Origin: Leptospira hartskeerlii
GTDB taxonomy: Bacteria > Spirochaetota > Leptospiria > Leptospirales > Leptospiraceae
DNA length: 64,000 bases
Assembly (NCBI RefSeq): GCF_002811475.1
Contig: NZ_NPDL01000007.1
Span: 62,001 to 126,000 of the forward strand
Direction: 5' to 3'
Numbering within the stretch: the first letter of the stretch is position 1; every line of letters starts with the position of its first letter. Of the stretch, positions 9,712-18,482 are shown piece by piece. Position numbers and translations under genes: made by a program. The notes under the pieces were generated by a model. It was not told the DNA's origin, searched no databases, and saw only the letters and a list, made by a program, of their open reading frames with translations.

Positions 9712-9738
9712 AAAAGGGATCTGAAAGGATCCCTTTTT
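9712..9738 (+). terminator. rho-independent terminator of hppA
   Basis: AAAAGGGATC and GATCCCTTTT form a perfect 10-bp stem with a 6-nt loop and a T-run, 25 bp after the hppA stop. Confidence 0.9.
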
Positions 9739-9750
9739 CATTTTAGGGAT

Positions 9751-9776
9751 CGATGTTGGAATTCCTACACGGATTT
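9751..9776. repeat. dispersed TAGGA/TTCCTA-type short repeat, copy 1
   Basis: The 26-bp sequence starting CGATGTTGGAATTCCTACAC occurs again with one change at 9885-9910. Its GGAATTCC core is palindromic. Related cores are found at 12771-12784 and 42467-42484. Confidence 0.65.
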
Positions 9777-9884
9777 GAAGAAGAAGATTTTGTTGACTGA
9801 GGTAGGATTTCGTGATAAGAGAGAAAGCGCTTTCCCACGGGCCACTCCCCCCAATCCCAATGCAGGGTGGGGGCGATCTTTGTT

Positions 9885-9910
9885 CGATGTTGGAGTTCCT
9901 ACACGGATTT
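9885..9910. repeat. dispersed short repeat, copy 2, overlapping a stop codon
   Basis: This differs from the 9751 copy by one base (A to G in the core). On the minus strand the repeat supplies the last codons and the TAG stop of the acetyltransferase gene. Between the copies lies a C-run and a matching G-run (about 9846-9873) that could fold into a GC-rich hairpin. Confidence 0.65.
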
Positions 9911-10381
9911 CCTGAATCTCACATAGAACGGATCGAATCCCATTTTCTTCCAGAATTCAACCGCGCCCTCGTTCTCAGAAATTGCTCTTAATTCTACAGC
10001 TAAGATACCTTTTTCTTTTGCATATCGGAACGTTTCTTCTACGAGAGGTTTCATATAGCCGGACTTTCTTTTACCTTGTTTGGTAATAGCCAGGTCTATG
10101 AATAAGTTCTTCTCCTCAATAAGATATGGTTTTTCTTCCACTCTTGCGATTAGGAGAGAGACAAGTTCTTCTTCTACAAATCCGCCGATAAATAATACTT
10201 TGTCTGTGGCTCTGAGTTTTAGGTAGATGTCCACCATTTTAGCGGCGGCTCTAGGACGGATCTTAAATATTCCATCTAAGGGGAGTTTATTGACCATTCT
10301 GAAAAATTGATTTACTAATTCAATTGCAGCCTCCCTATTTTGGGGGAGGATTGGTCGTATCTCCAAAAGTTTCTCAGACAT
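9899..10381 (-). CDS. GNAT family N-acetyltransferase
   Basis: This 160-residue protein was started at ATG 10381 (MSEKLLEIRPI), because the longer frame to 10525 adds a basic, unfolded-looking tail that overlaps the next divergent gene. Central strands (VLFIGGFVEEELVSLLIARV) lead to the acetyl-CoA segment IDLAITKQGKRKSGYMKPLVEE, which corresponds to the GNAT motif A, and to the closing motif B (ISENEGAVEFWKKMGFDPF). It probably acetylates an amine of a small molecule or protein; the substrate is unknown. The last codons lie in a dispersed repeat, so the natural C-terminus may differ in related strains. Confidence 0.8.
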   Translation of the reverse strand: MSEKLLEIRPILPQNREAAIELVNQFFRMVNKLPLDGIFKIRPRAAAKMVDIYLKLRATDKVLFIGGFVEEELVSLLIARVEEKPYLIEEKNLFIDLAITKQGKRKSGYMKPLVEETFRYAKEKGILAVELRAISENEGAVEFWKKMGFDPFYVRFRKSV

Positions 10382-10509
10382 TAAAATAAAACTTTGCAAA
10401 TGACCGGAGTTTGTGGAGTATTTTTTATAGTTGAGAAGAGAAGTTTCTCTTCTTTTTGCAAATAAATAAAAAAAGAAACGATTCCGGTTGTTATTAATAC
10501 GAAGGCAAA

Positions 10510-11325
10510 ATGATCTTTCGAGCACTTATAATTCTATCCTTCTTCTCATTTATCAATTGCGAAAATGGTAAATCGGAACTGCCACCTGCAGTTTTGGGAT
10601 ATATCACTTTGGATTATCTCATTCTAACGGACCCGGATCGTTCTTCCGTTTATTTTTCCACAGTCAGATCTTTGGATTTGGAAGTTGCTTATGAAACGGA
10701 TGCGGAACCTTTTACCGGGAATTATACGATCGGTGGTACCAGCGTTTGGAATGTGACAGATAGCAATATGCAGGACGTTTTTGCAGACAGAGGTTATTCA
10801 GTTTCGATCACTGTGCCTAGCGACCTTTCCGAGATGAATGAGATCCCGAACCAAAACAGATCCACTTGGAGTGTGAACCAACTCTTGGATCTGGTGCCAA
10901 AATACAGAAAGAAATCTTCCGATTTTCAATCTACTAGTTTCTTTATCGTTTATATCAGAGGGCAGTTGGCCGATGCGCCTGGCGTGATTGCAGTCACAAT
11001 TTCAGGAGCTTTAGGGATCGGGCCTCCGGTGATCTTTGTATTCAAAGATATGATAGAGCAGTTTGCAGGTATTTCACCGGATAAGGTAAAAAAGGCCGAG
11101 CAAATGACTGTGACTCATGAGCTTGGGCATGCGCTTGGACTCGTGAACGCCGGGATCCCGTTATATTCTTCCCACCAAGATACGGAACATGGAAATCATT
11201 GCACGAATGAAACTTGTGGAATGTTCTGGGCTTTAAGCGACACCAAGGTCGATAATTTTAATCCAGCGAGTCCTTTAATTCTCGGACAAGAATGTAGAGA
11301 CGATATTCGAAACTACAATCCTTGA
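10510..11325 (+). CDS. putative metzincin-type zinc metalloprotease lipoprotein
   Basis: This 271-residue lipoprotein has its signal ending SFINC (Cys at about 17). Near residue 203 it carries THELGHALGLVNAG, the HExxHxxG zinc-binding motif with Glu as general base. It continues to H-C-x4-C-x-M (HCTNETCGM, about 237-245), which resembles the C-x4-C-x-M tail of archaemetzincin-like enzymes and supplies a possible third His ligand and Met-turn. The third His is unusually far away, with about 17 extra residues between. It probably acts on peptides at the cell surface or in the periplasm. It is convergent with glyQS, with 1 bp between the stop codons. Confidence 0.75.
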   Translation: MIFRALIILSFFSFINCENGKSELPPAVLGYITLDYLILTDPDRSSVYFSTVRSLDLEVAYETDAEPFTGNYTIGGTSVWNVTDSNMQDVFADRGYSVSITVPSDLSEMNEIPNQNRSTWSVNQLLDLVPKYRKKSSDFQSTSFFIVYIRGQLADAPGVIAVTISGALGIGPPVIFVFKDMIEQFAGISPDKVKKAEQMTVTHELGHALGLVNAGIPLYSSHQDTEHGNHCTNETCGMFWALSDTKVDNFNPASPLILGQECRDDIRNYNP

Positions 11326-11326
11326 A

Positions 11327-12724
11327 TTAAAGGATTTTATTTGCAAAGTAAGACTTCAAAGAATCGATTGAAACTCTTTCTTGAGACATACTATCTCTTT
11401 CTCTTACAGTAACGGATTTGTCCGTCAAAGAATCATAATCCACTGTGATACAATATGGAGTTCCGATCTCATCTTGTCTGCGGTATCTTTTTCCGATAGC
11501 GCCGCCTTCATCGTATTCTAAATTCCCTAAAGAAGATAGATTTGCATAAATCGATTTTGCGAGTTCAGGAAGTCCGTCTTTTTTCATGAGTGGAAAAATC
11601 CCTATCTTCACAGGAGCGACCTGAGGAGCAAAGCGTAGAACAGTTCTTGTTTCTCCATCCGGCAATTTTTCCTCTGCATAAGCGTCAGAAACAACCGCTA
11701 AGAATAAACGATTTAAGCCGAGTGCAGGTTCTACCACATAAGGTATATACTTTTTGTTAGCAGCTTGGTCTTGGTATTTCAGATCTTCTCCGGAGAATTT
11801 TTCATGTTGGGAAAGATCATAATCCGTTCTGGAAGCGATTCCCCAAAGTTCTCCCCATCCGAATCCATATTTGTATTCTATGTCGGAAGTGGCTTCGCTA
11901 TAAAAGGAAAGTTCTTCCTTCTCATGTTCTCTGATCTTCAGGTTTTCTTTTTTTAAACCCAGATGATCCGTTAAAAATTTAACACAGTAGTCCACCCAAT
12001 GAGAGAACCATTCTTTTTGGGTGCCTGGTTCGCAGAAGAATTCCATCTCCATTTGTTCGAATTCTCTCGTACGGAATACGAACTGTCTTGCCATGATCTC
12101 ATTGCGGAATGATTTTCCAATTTGAGCGATACCGAATGGGATCTTGTTCCTGGTGGTGGAGATAACGTTCTTAAAATTGATAAAAATACCTTGGGCGGTT
12201 TCCGGACGAAGATAAATATCTTGTGAATCTTCTGCGGAAGCTCCATGAGAAGTTTTGAACATTAGATTGAAGTCCCTTGCTTCAGTGAATGTACCTCTAT
12301 TACCGCAATTCGGACAGGCAAAATTTCCTGCCTTGATGACCTCGTTCATTTTTTCCAGGGTCAATCCTGTTGCGGCACCTTCTCCTTTTTGGTCTTCCAA
12401 AAATTTGTCCGCTCTGATGCGAGTTTTACAATTTTTACAATCAATGAGTGGGTCGTTAAAATTAGAAACGTGTCCGGATGCTTCCCATACTTTCGGGTTG
12501 AGAAGGATAGAAGAATCCAATCCGACAACGTCTTCTCTCAAGTGGACAAAATGTTTCCACCAGAGTCTTTTTAAGTTATGGAGAAGTTCGGCTCCGTAAG
12601 GGCCATAGTCGAAGGTGTTGGAAAGTCCTCCGTAAATTTCAGATCCGGGATAAACAAATCCTCTTCTTTTACAAACGGATACAATATCCTTGAGAGAGGA
12701 ATCTAAGGTTTCTTTTTTCTCCAT
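11327..12724 (-). CDS. glyQS: glycyl-tRNA synthetase, single-chain alpha2 type
   Basis: This 465-residue class II synthetase charges tRNA-Gly. The N-terminal GGLSNTFDYGPYGAELLHNLK block contains class II motif 1 elements. A zinc-ribbon-like insertion with paired cysteines (CKNC, CPNC) lies at about 98-142. RPETAQGIFINFKNV is the glycine-binding motif 2 region, and EPALGLNRLFLAV is motif 3. The anticodon-binding domain (VAPVKIGIFPL onward) closes the protein. Length fits bacterial alpha2 enzymes rather than the alpha2beta2 type. Start ATG at 12724. Confidence 0.95.
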   Translation of the reverse strand: MEKKETLDSSLKDIVSVCKRRGFVYPGSEIYGGLSNTFDYGPYGAELLHNLKRLWWKHFVHLREDVVGLDSSILLNPKVWEASGHVSNFNDPLIDCKNCKTRIRADKFLEDQKGEGAATGLTLEKMNEVIKAGNFACPNCGNRGTFTEARDFNLMFKTSHGASAEDSQDIYLRPETAQGIFINFKNVISTTRNKIPFGIAQIGKSFRNEIMARQFVFRTREFEQMEMEFFCEPGTQKEWFSHWVDYCVKFLTDHLGLKKENLKIREHEKEELSFYSEATSDIEYKYGFGWGELWGIASRTDYDLSQHEKFSGEDLKYQDQAANKKYIPYVVEPALGLNRLFLAVVSDAYAEEKLPDGETRTVLRFAPQVAPVKIGIFPLMKKDGLPELAKSIYANLSSLGNLEYDEGGAIGKRYRRQDEIGTPYCITVDYDSLTDKSVTVRERDSMSQERVSIDSLKSYFANKIL

Positions 12725-12770
12725 AGGTCCAAGGATTCTCGAATAGGATTCGTGATAAAGTATTAAATTC

Positions 12771-12784
12771 GTAGGAATTCCTTC
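12771..12784. repeat. partial copy of the dispersed short repeat
   Basis: GTAGGAATTCCTTC matches the palindromic core of the 9751 repeat but has lost the flanks. It lies in the 114-bp spacer between glyQS and the next operon. Confidence 0.35.
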
Positions 12785-12838
12785 AATTCTTGTTTGCTTC
12801 CGGAACTAGCTAGGGTCCAATGGACAAGGATATTCGGA

Positions 12839-14518
12839 ATGAAAAAGGAAATTTCGCAGAAGGAAAAATTAGTCTTTTGGGGGATCAATTTTCTCTCTTG
12901 GACCTCTCCTATTTCCATGATTGGGTTCGGCATTTTTTTTCCTTTGGGAGTCATCTTCCTATTCCCGAAAGAGGATAGGGTCCGGAGGCCGGCATTCCAT
13001 TCCGTTTTTCTACAAGTGGTCTTAGGACTATTTTTATTCTCTCTCGAACTTCTATTTCTAATTTTCCCCAAAGCGGAAGAGATATTTTCCGCATTTGTTC
13101 TGCTCAGCTCCGAAGATTCAAGTGCATTCGGCTTTACTGTATTGACCCTAATGTTCTTCCTAGGGCTCGCTGTATTTTTCCTTCAGGCAAAACATATTCG
13201 AGAAAGATTAAGACCGGAAGATCCGAGACCTCTTATTTTAAATCCAGTCATAGTCTTTCTAACAGTATTCTGTTTAATTCTATTCACTCATTATTTAACA
13301 TATTCAGATACATTCCGGGCGAAGATGGCTACATTCGCAGTCTTTTCGGAAAGTGTCTGGATCTTCTTTTTTACTGCGATCGGACTCGCAGAACTTTTAT
13401 CCGGCAAAAGACCATTCTTCTTATTCCGCAGACCTTGGGCTTGGTTTGTAAGACAGACTAGAGATTCGTTTGCGGAGGAAGAAGGTGATCTGCCTACCTC
13501 TGCCAGAAAACGTAAGAACGCGAAAGTACGAGATGGGATCTTAGCCGGTTGGGGACACATTTACACCGGGCGTTTATGGAAAGGATTTCCGATCCTGTTC
13601 GTGTATTTGCTCGGGTTATTATTATTCGCTACATTCTTCTTTTCCTGGTGGGAACCTGCTCTGGGGATCCGCTTTTTGGCAAGTTTAGGTCTGAAGCCTG
13701 GGCTCTCAGATAAAAAGTTTTTCGAAGTTGCTTCTTCTATTTGGGTTTGGTCTGCGATCCTAACTACATTAGTTTTAATTAACGTATTTTCCGGATGGTT
13801 ACTTCGGAAATCCTTCCGTTCTCAAACTCCGCTCTTGGGTTTGAGCCCAGGCTTCGAAAACAATCTTGGATTGAGTGTTCTTGTTCACTTAATAGTGATC
13901 TGTTTGATCTTACTTATGCCAACGACGATCGCTTTCCAAAAAGAAAGTAAGTCCCGTCCGACAGATCATTTTACGCCGGAGAATCATGCTGAATTTTATT
14001 TTATAGATCCGAATCTTCCGGACGAGGTGAAAGGACTGAACGGTGGGGTCATTACCGGAACGGACACGCCTAATAGCACTCAAGGTGAAAAAATCCCCGA
14101 GGAAAAACCTTCTGACGAAGGAAGAGTGAAGGGAGAAGTTAAAAAGATCAAAGGTAAAAAACTTCCTCCTACATATTCTAATTATATTTCCGCGAAGATG
14201 AGAACGTTCGAATCTTTTATGGATTATTGGAGAAGCGCTCCTCGAAATTATTCCTGTGTTGTAGCTTATACGATCACTCCTGACGGAGAAGTTGTGGATG
14301 TGGAACTTGTACAAAATTCTCCTTATCCTGAACAAGACCAAAGAACCTTGGAGTTGATAGAGAACTTATCTCCAATGATGCCTCCTCCTGGAACTAAAGG
14401 ATATATCCGAGTCACCGAACTTTTCTGGAACGGACCTTTGGATGCAAAAGCGATGCCGACTCCTTTACAACAAGAACTTGTGAATATGTTCGACGGTCGT
14501 TATATGGAGGAATTATGA
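12839..14518 (+). CDS. polytopic membrane protein with TonB-like C-terminal domain
   Basis: This 559-residue protein was started at ATG 12839, which has AAGGA 8 nt upstream. It has about eight hydrophobic segments, grouped at roughly 10-110, 125-185 and 235-310. The last one (LSVLVHLIVICLILLMPTTIAF, about 345-365) is followed by a Pro/Glu/Lys-rich linker (about 400-445) and a C-terminal domain with YTITPDGEVVDVELVQNSPYPEQDQRTLELI and a Pro-rich MPPPG. This is the pattern of TonB C-terminal domains, which contact outer-membrane receptors. The fusion of such a domain to a polytopic module is unusual. Its stop overlaps the PrsW start (ATGA), so the two should be made together. Confidence 0.65.
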   Translation: MKKEISQKEKLVFWGINFLSWTSPISMIGFGIFFPLGVIFLFPKEDRVRRPAFHSVFLQVVLGLFLFSLELLFLIFPKAEEIFSAFVLLSSEDSSAFGFTVLTLMFFLGLAVFFLQAKHIRERLRPEDPRPLILNPVIVFLTVFCLILFTHYLTYSDTFRAKMATFAVFSESVWIFFFTAIGLAELLSGKRPFFLFRRPWAWFVRQTRDSFAEEEGDLPTSARKRKNAKVRDGILAGWGHIYTGRLWKGFPILFVYLLGLLLFATFFFSWWEPALGIRFLASLGLKPGLSDKKFFEVASSIWVWSAILTTLVLINVFSGWLLRKSFRSQTPLLGLSPGFENNLGLSVLVHLIVICLILLMPTTIAFQKESKSRPTDHFTPENHAEFYFIDPNLPDEVKGLNGGVITGTDTPNSTQGEKIPEEKPSDEGRVKGEVKKIKGKKLPPTYSNYISAKMRTFESFMDYWRSAPRNYSCVVAYTITPDGEVVDVELVQNSPYPEQDQRTLELIENLSPMMPPPGTKGYIRVTELFWNGPLDAKAMPTPLQQELVNMFDGRYMEEL

Positions 14519-15282
14519 GTTTAGAAGTAATTCTTCTTGCGATCGCAAGTATTTTCCCTTGGGGATTTTATATTATCTATACTCAACCTGATACAGGCAG
14601 AGAAAAACGTTTCTTTTTTATAATATTCTTCGCATTACTTTTGGGTTGGATCTCTACTGAATTGGTACTTAGAGCAAGCGCCTGGATTTGGCCCGAAACC
14701 GAGATCAACACTAAGGTAGCAAAATCGATTCTATCTCAGACCGCATTTCTCGCATTTGTGAAAGCAGGAATGATGGAAGAATTATGTAAATCTCTTCTGA
14801 TCGTAGCATTATCTCTGACATTAGCTTATGATTGGAAGAAGAAGGAATTCCTTCCGGAAACATTTTTAGTGGGTGGATTTGTAGCATTAGGTTTTGCCGG
14901 AATAGAAAACTATCATTATATTCTAACCGCGAAAGAAGATGATCGGATCCACACTTTTATTTTAAGAACATTGAAATCTTCGAATGCACATTTGCTCATC
15001 AATCTTTGTTTTGCGCTCTGTCTGATCAAAAGTAATAAAAGACAAATCCCGGAAAAGTATTGGTACATTCTTTCCGGATTTTTACTCGCAGTGGTTCAAC
15101 ATGGGCTGTTCGATTTTTTTGTGATCCCTGTTGGACGTTTCGGACATTGGGCGGCGACGGCACTATTCGTAGGGATCTGGGTCTGGATCGTGAGAGACAG
15201 AAGAGTGTATATGAAAGAAGAAAAGATCTATAAAATAAATAAAGAAGAACATCCCCAATCGGTTCCAGAGATAATCCGTTGA
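14515..15282 (+). CDS. PrsW-type intramembrane metalloprotease
   Basis: This 255-residue protein has about seven membrane helices. The PrsW/CAAX-protease-like signature is visible: MMEELCKSLL (EExxK, about 84-91), GIENYHY (about 127-133), the SNAHLLIN segment with a His (about 159), and VVQHGLFDFF (about 194-203). These are the putative metal ligands in the membrane. Family members cleave membrane-bound substrates such as anti-sigma factors. It overlaps the TonB-like gene (ATGA) and is itself overlapped by prmA (TTGA), so the genes form one tight operon. Confidence 0.8.
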   Translation: MSLEVILLAIASIFPWGFYIIYTQPDTGREKRFFFIIFFALLLGWISTELVLRASAWIWPETEINTKVAKSILSQTAFLAFVKAGMMEELCKSLLIVALSLTLAYDWKKKEFLPETFLVGGFVALGFAGIENYHYILTAKEDDRIHTFILRTLKSSNAHLLINLCFALCLIKSNKRQIPEKYWYILSGFLLAVVQHGLFDFFVIPVGRFGHWAATALFVGIWVWIVRDRRVYMKEEKIYKINKEEHPQSVPEIIR

Positions 15283-16193
15283 AATATAAAGAAATCAGAG
15301 TTTCCATTCCGAAAGATTTTGCGGAAGAGTTTTCCGCGTACTTGGACGAATGGCAGGTTGCAGGATATTACGAGATCCTATTCGATAGAGAAGAACCCAG
15401 AAAGCCCGGCGAAGAAATTATTTCTGACAATACTCCGATCAGAGTGTATCTGGCGGAAGACGATATTCAATCGGAAGCCAAAATTTGGATCTATTTACAA
15501 ACGGTCGCCCCTGGAGATTCATTTGCTGAATCCAGATGGATAGAAACAAAAGAATACGAAGAAGCCTATAAAGAATTTTACAAACCGTTTTCAGTCGGAG
15601 TTTTCTGGGTAGTGCCTACCTGGGAAAAAGAAGATTGGGAAAAAAACAAAAAGTTAGAACAAGAAGGTTCTCTTCCAGTATATATAAACCCAGGGCTTGC
15701 TTTTGGAACAGGACATCACGAAACCACTCGTTTGGTTTTGTCCAGACTAGGCTCCATAGATCTGAAAGGAAAGAAGGTCGCAGATATTGGCGCAGGTTCC
15801 GGGATCTTGTCCGTGGCAGCGGCAAAATTAGACGCATCTAAAATTATAGCTGTGGATATAGACCCTAATGCAGTACGTTCTTCTACATTTAATAGGGACG
15901 AAAACGGGATCTCGGATCAAGTTTTAGTGGTAGAAGAAGGAGGATTCGATCATCCGCAAGTTTCTTCCGAAAAATTCGATCTATGCGTGGCAAATATTAC
16001 TTTCGCTGTTTTAAAGGCGAATATGGAAAAGATCGCAGGACTTCATACGGATCATTTTTTATTTAGCGGCGTGATCACAGAAAGAAAGGAAGAATTTCTG
16101 GAACTACTGTCTTCTCAAGTAGGAGGTAAATCTGTATATGAGACCTCCTGGAATGGATGGGAATTGATAGAATGGACACGCAAAGGCCCATAA
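15279..16193 (+). CDS. prmA: ribosomal protein L11 methyltransferase
   Basis: This 304-residue SAM-dependent methyltransferase trimethylates L11. It starts at a TTG overlapping the stop of the preceding gene. The family motif NPGLAFGTGHHETTRL (about 136-151) is followed by the AdoMet motif I VADIGAGSGILSVAAAKL (about 166-183), the acidic VDID after strand 2, and VANITF near 242. The N-terminal domain (1-100) is more divergent and very acidic. The gene order places it between the PrsW gene and the PfkB kinase. Confidence 0.9.
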   Translation: MKYKEIRVSIPKDFAEEFSAYLDEWQVAGYYEILFDREEPRKPGEEIISDNTPIRVYLAEDDIQSEAKIWIYLQTVAPGDSFAESRWIETKEYEEAYKEFYKPFSVGVFWVVPTWEKEDWEKNKKLEQEGSLPVYINPGLAFGTGHHETTRLVLSRLGSIDLKGKKVADIGAGSGILSVAAAKLDASKIIAVDIDPNAVRSSTFNRDENGISDQVLVVEEGGFDHPQVSSEKFDLCVANITFAVLKANMEKIAGLHTDHFLFSGVITERKEEFLELLSSQVGGKSVYETSWNGWELIEWTRKGP

Positions 16194-16224
16194 CGTTTTA
16201 TTCATATTTAATATCGGAGAAAAA

Positions 16225-17220
16225 ATGAGACATTACGACGTATTCGGAATAGGGAACGCACTTGTGGATATTCTAATCCCTACCGAAGATTCTTTTTTAC
16301 AAAAAATGGGCTGGAATAAAGGGATTATGACCCTGGTGGACGCGGAAGTGCAGGGTGGGGTTCTTACCGCTTTAGACGGGCATAAAAAAGAATTAAGATC
16401 AGGTGGAAGCGCCGCAAATACAATGATCGCTCTCGCCAATTCCGGAGGAACTGGAATTTACACCGGAAAAGTAAGCGAGGACACTTACGGAGAATTTTAC
16501 AAACAGGACATGGAGAAGGCCGGGATCTTATTTGAAGTTCCTCCTTCCAAAGAAGGACATACCGGAACCTGCGTAATTCTCACAACTCCTGACGCTGAAA
16601 GAACAATGCTCACTCACCTGGGCATTTCTTCCACTTTGACCAAGCAAGATTTGGATTTGGATAAACTGAAGGCTTCTTCCTATAGTTACGTGGAAGGATA
16701 TCTTTGGGACGGACCTTCTACCAAGGAAGCTTGCCTTCTCGCAATGGAAGAATCTAAAAAAGCGGGAGTGAAAGTCGCATTTACTTTCAGCGATCCATTC
16801 TGCGTAAATCGTTCGAGAGAGGATTTTTTAAGACTTACAAAAGAATATTGTGATTTAGTTTTTTGTAATGCAGAGGAAGCAAAAGCGCTTGCTGCTACTG
16901 AATCCAAAGAAGATGCTTTAAAATTTATTTCTTCACTTTGTAAAAATGTTATGATGACTGATAGCGCTAACGGCGCGTTTGTATCGATAAACGGAACAAT
17001 CATTCATGTGGGTGGATTTCCAGCTCAGAACTTGCTGGATACAACGGGAGCAGGGGACTGTTTTGCAGCAGGTGTGCTCTATGGACTTACTCACGGATTC
17101 TCTCCGGATAATGCGGCAAGATGGGGAAATTACGTTGCATCCAGGATCGTTCAAGAGATCGGACCTAGACTTTCTGTCAGACTTATGGGAAGACAGGAAG
17201 AAATATTAGGAAAAGTTTAA
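16225..17220 (+). CDS. PfkB family carbohydrate/nucleoside kinase (adenosine kinase-like)
   Basis: This 331-residue kinase begins with the PfkB N-terminal fold (VFGIGNALVDILIPT) and has the substrate-binding GGSAANT motif (about 61-67). The C-terminal signature DTTGAGDCFAAGVLYGLT (about 272-289) holds the anion hole and the catalytic Asp. Overall spacing matches the bacterial adenosine/ribokinase-like subgroup; the exact sugar or nucleoside is not fixed by sequence. The ribosome binding site GGAG lies 6 nt before the ATG, and the gene follows prmA after 31 bp. It overlaps the convergent lipoprotein gene by 4 bp. Confidence 0.85.
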   Translation: MRHYDVFGIGNALVDILIPTEDSFLQKMGWNKGIMTLVDAEVQGGVLTALDGHKKELRSGGSAANTMIALANSGGTGIYTGKVSEDTYGEFYKQDMEKAGILFEVPPSKEGHTGTCVILTTPDAERTMLTHLGISSTLTKQDLDLDKLKASSYSYVEGYLWDGPSTKEACLLAMEESKKAGVKVAFTFSDPFCVNRSREDFLRLTKEYCDLVFCNAEEAKALAATESKEDALKFISSLCKNVMMTDSANGAFVSINGTIIHVGGFPAQNLLDTTGAGDCFAAGVLYGLTHGFSPDNAARWGNYVASRIVQEIGPRLSVRLMGRQEEILGKV

Positions 17221-18482
17221 GGACAAGAATAAGACAAAGATATCGTGCTCATATTTCCGTTCTCAGGAACGGAAAATGTGAGCGGAGTTCCTACGATCGT
17301 ATCTGGAAAACCGTTCAGGTTTCCTGTATCTGCCAGACAATACAACTTATGAGTTCCGGAATTGATGTATTTTATCTTTACTGTACCATTTCTTGCAGGA
17401 GTTGCAGCTAAAGGAAGTTTGCTTAGAATATTGGTCTCATTTTCTCTGAAAACCGCAAAGTAATGAGTTAAATTTCCAGAACCGCCTGTGATCGACAAAG
17501 AAGATGCACCACTCGGATAAATTGTCCTGGATCTGGACAAAATCCCTCCGCCCATATCAGTTTGGCCTTGGTGATTCACTTTCCAATCGCTGATAGAGAT
17601 CAAAGTCGCGGCAGTACTTCCGTCTGCAGCCTTAATGGAATGCACCATTAAGTTTTCCTTAAGGTTCATTCTTACTTCGAAAATATAAGGTTCGAATCCG
17701 GGTTTAAAATCCATATCCGCTTCTCCGGCTTGGACTGAATAGAGAAGTGGGAATACTAATGGATAACCCGACTTGTCGGTAGTCCCGGCTGCATAAGCAA
17801 GTCTTGGAACTATATTAAATCCATAAACGCCATAGTTATCAAAGAAGGTAACCTTTGTTAGGTCCACACCAGGTGAATTTCCCCAACCGGTAACCAAGGA
17901 ACGGATATAAGTTCCTGTATAATAATACTGACTCGCAAGTCCGGAAGAAGTCCCTGAAGTAGGATCGTTAGAAGGGAATTCTGCTCCTTCTCCATTTAAG
18001 AACTGGATCATTTTGAATTCGCCGTTTAGAGATCGGCAGGTGTTTGCATTCAATGTATAAGGTTGGGTACAATATACTTCTCTGTTAGGAGCAATATTAT
18101 CCCAGAAGGCTTTTGCGGCTGCAACAGTCCTGATCTGAGAAAGATTGTTCAGACCGTCTTGGTATTTGGAAGAAATACGTATCTCGCCTATATCTACATA
18201 GATGGGAAGATTTGCCATCTTAGGAAGGCCTGCTAAGTTGAAAGTAGGATCACCTGCCGGATCTTCATACGCATTTCCAGTCCCGTTATTGTATTCGGAA
18301 AATTCAAGAGGACTATCTGTTGCGTAAGTACCTTTCAACAGAAGTAACATTCTATTATTGAAAAGAGTACTGACTACAGGATTGTCGGAGGCGTTTCCTT
18401 CCCAATGTCCTACCTTACAATCGGAAACGAATGCTAACAAAAAGGCAGAAAGACATAGAAGACGATTCGTTTTGGAAATCAT
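17217..18482 (-). CDS. hypothetical lipoprotein
   Basis: This 421-residue protein has a signal ending LAFVSDC (Cys at about 22). The mature part is rich in Asn, Gly, Ser, Thr and Tyr with alternating patterns, so it is probably an all-beta surface or periplasmic protein. It has a Cys pair in CTQPYTLNANTC and two more cysteines near the C-terminus. No family is recognised. The start ATG overlaps the stop of the upstream outer-membrane protein gene by 4 bp, so truA, the barrel and this lipoprotein form one operon. Confidence 0.75.
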   Translation of the reverse strand: MISKTNRLLCLSAFLLAFVSDCKVGHWEGNASDNPVVSTLFNNRMLLLLKGTYATDSPLEFSEYNNGTGNAYEDPAGDPTFNLAGLPKMANLPIYVDIGEIRISSKYQDGLNNLSQIRTVAAAKAFWDNIAPNREVYCTQPYTLNANTCRSLNGEFKMIQFLNGEGAEFPSNDPTSGTSSGLASQYYYTGTYIRSLVTGWGNSPGVDLTKVTFFDNYGVYGFNIVPRLAYAAGTTDKSGYPLVFPLLYSVQAGEADMDFKPGFEPYIFEVRMNLKENLMVHSIKAADGSTAATLISISDWKVNHQGQTDMGGGILSRSRTIYPSGASSLSITGGSGNLTHYFAVFRENETNILSKLPLAATPARNGTVKIKYINSGTHKLYCLADTGNLNGFPDTIVGTPLTFSVPENGNMSTISLSYSCP

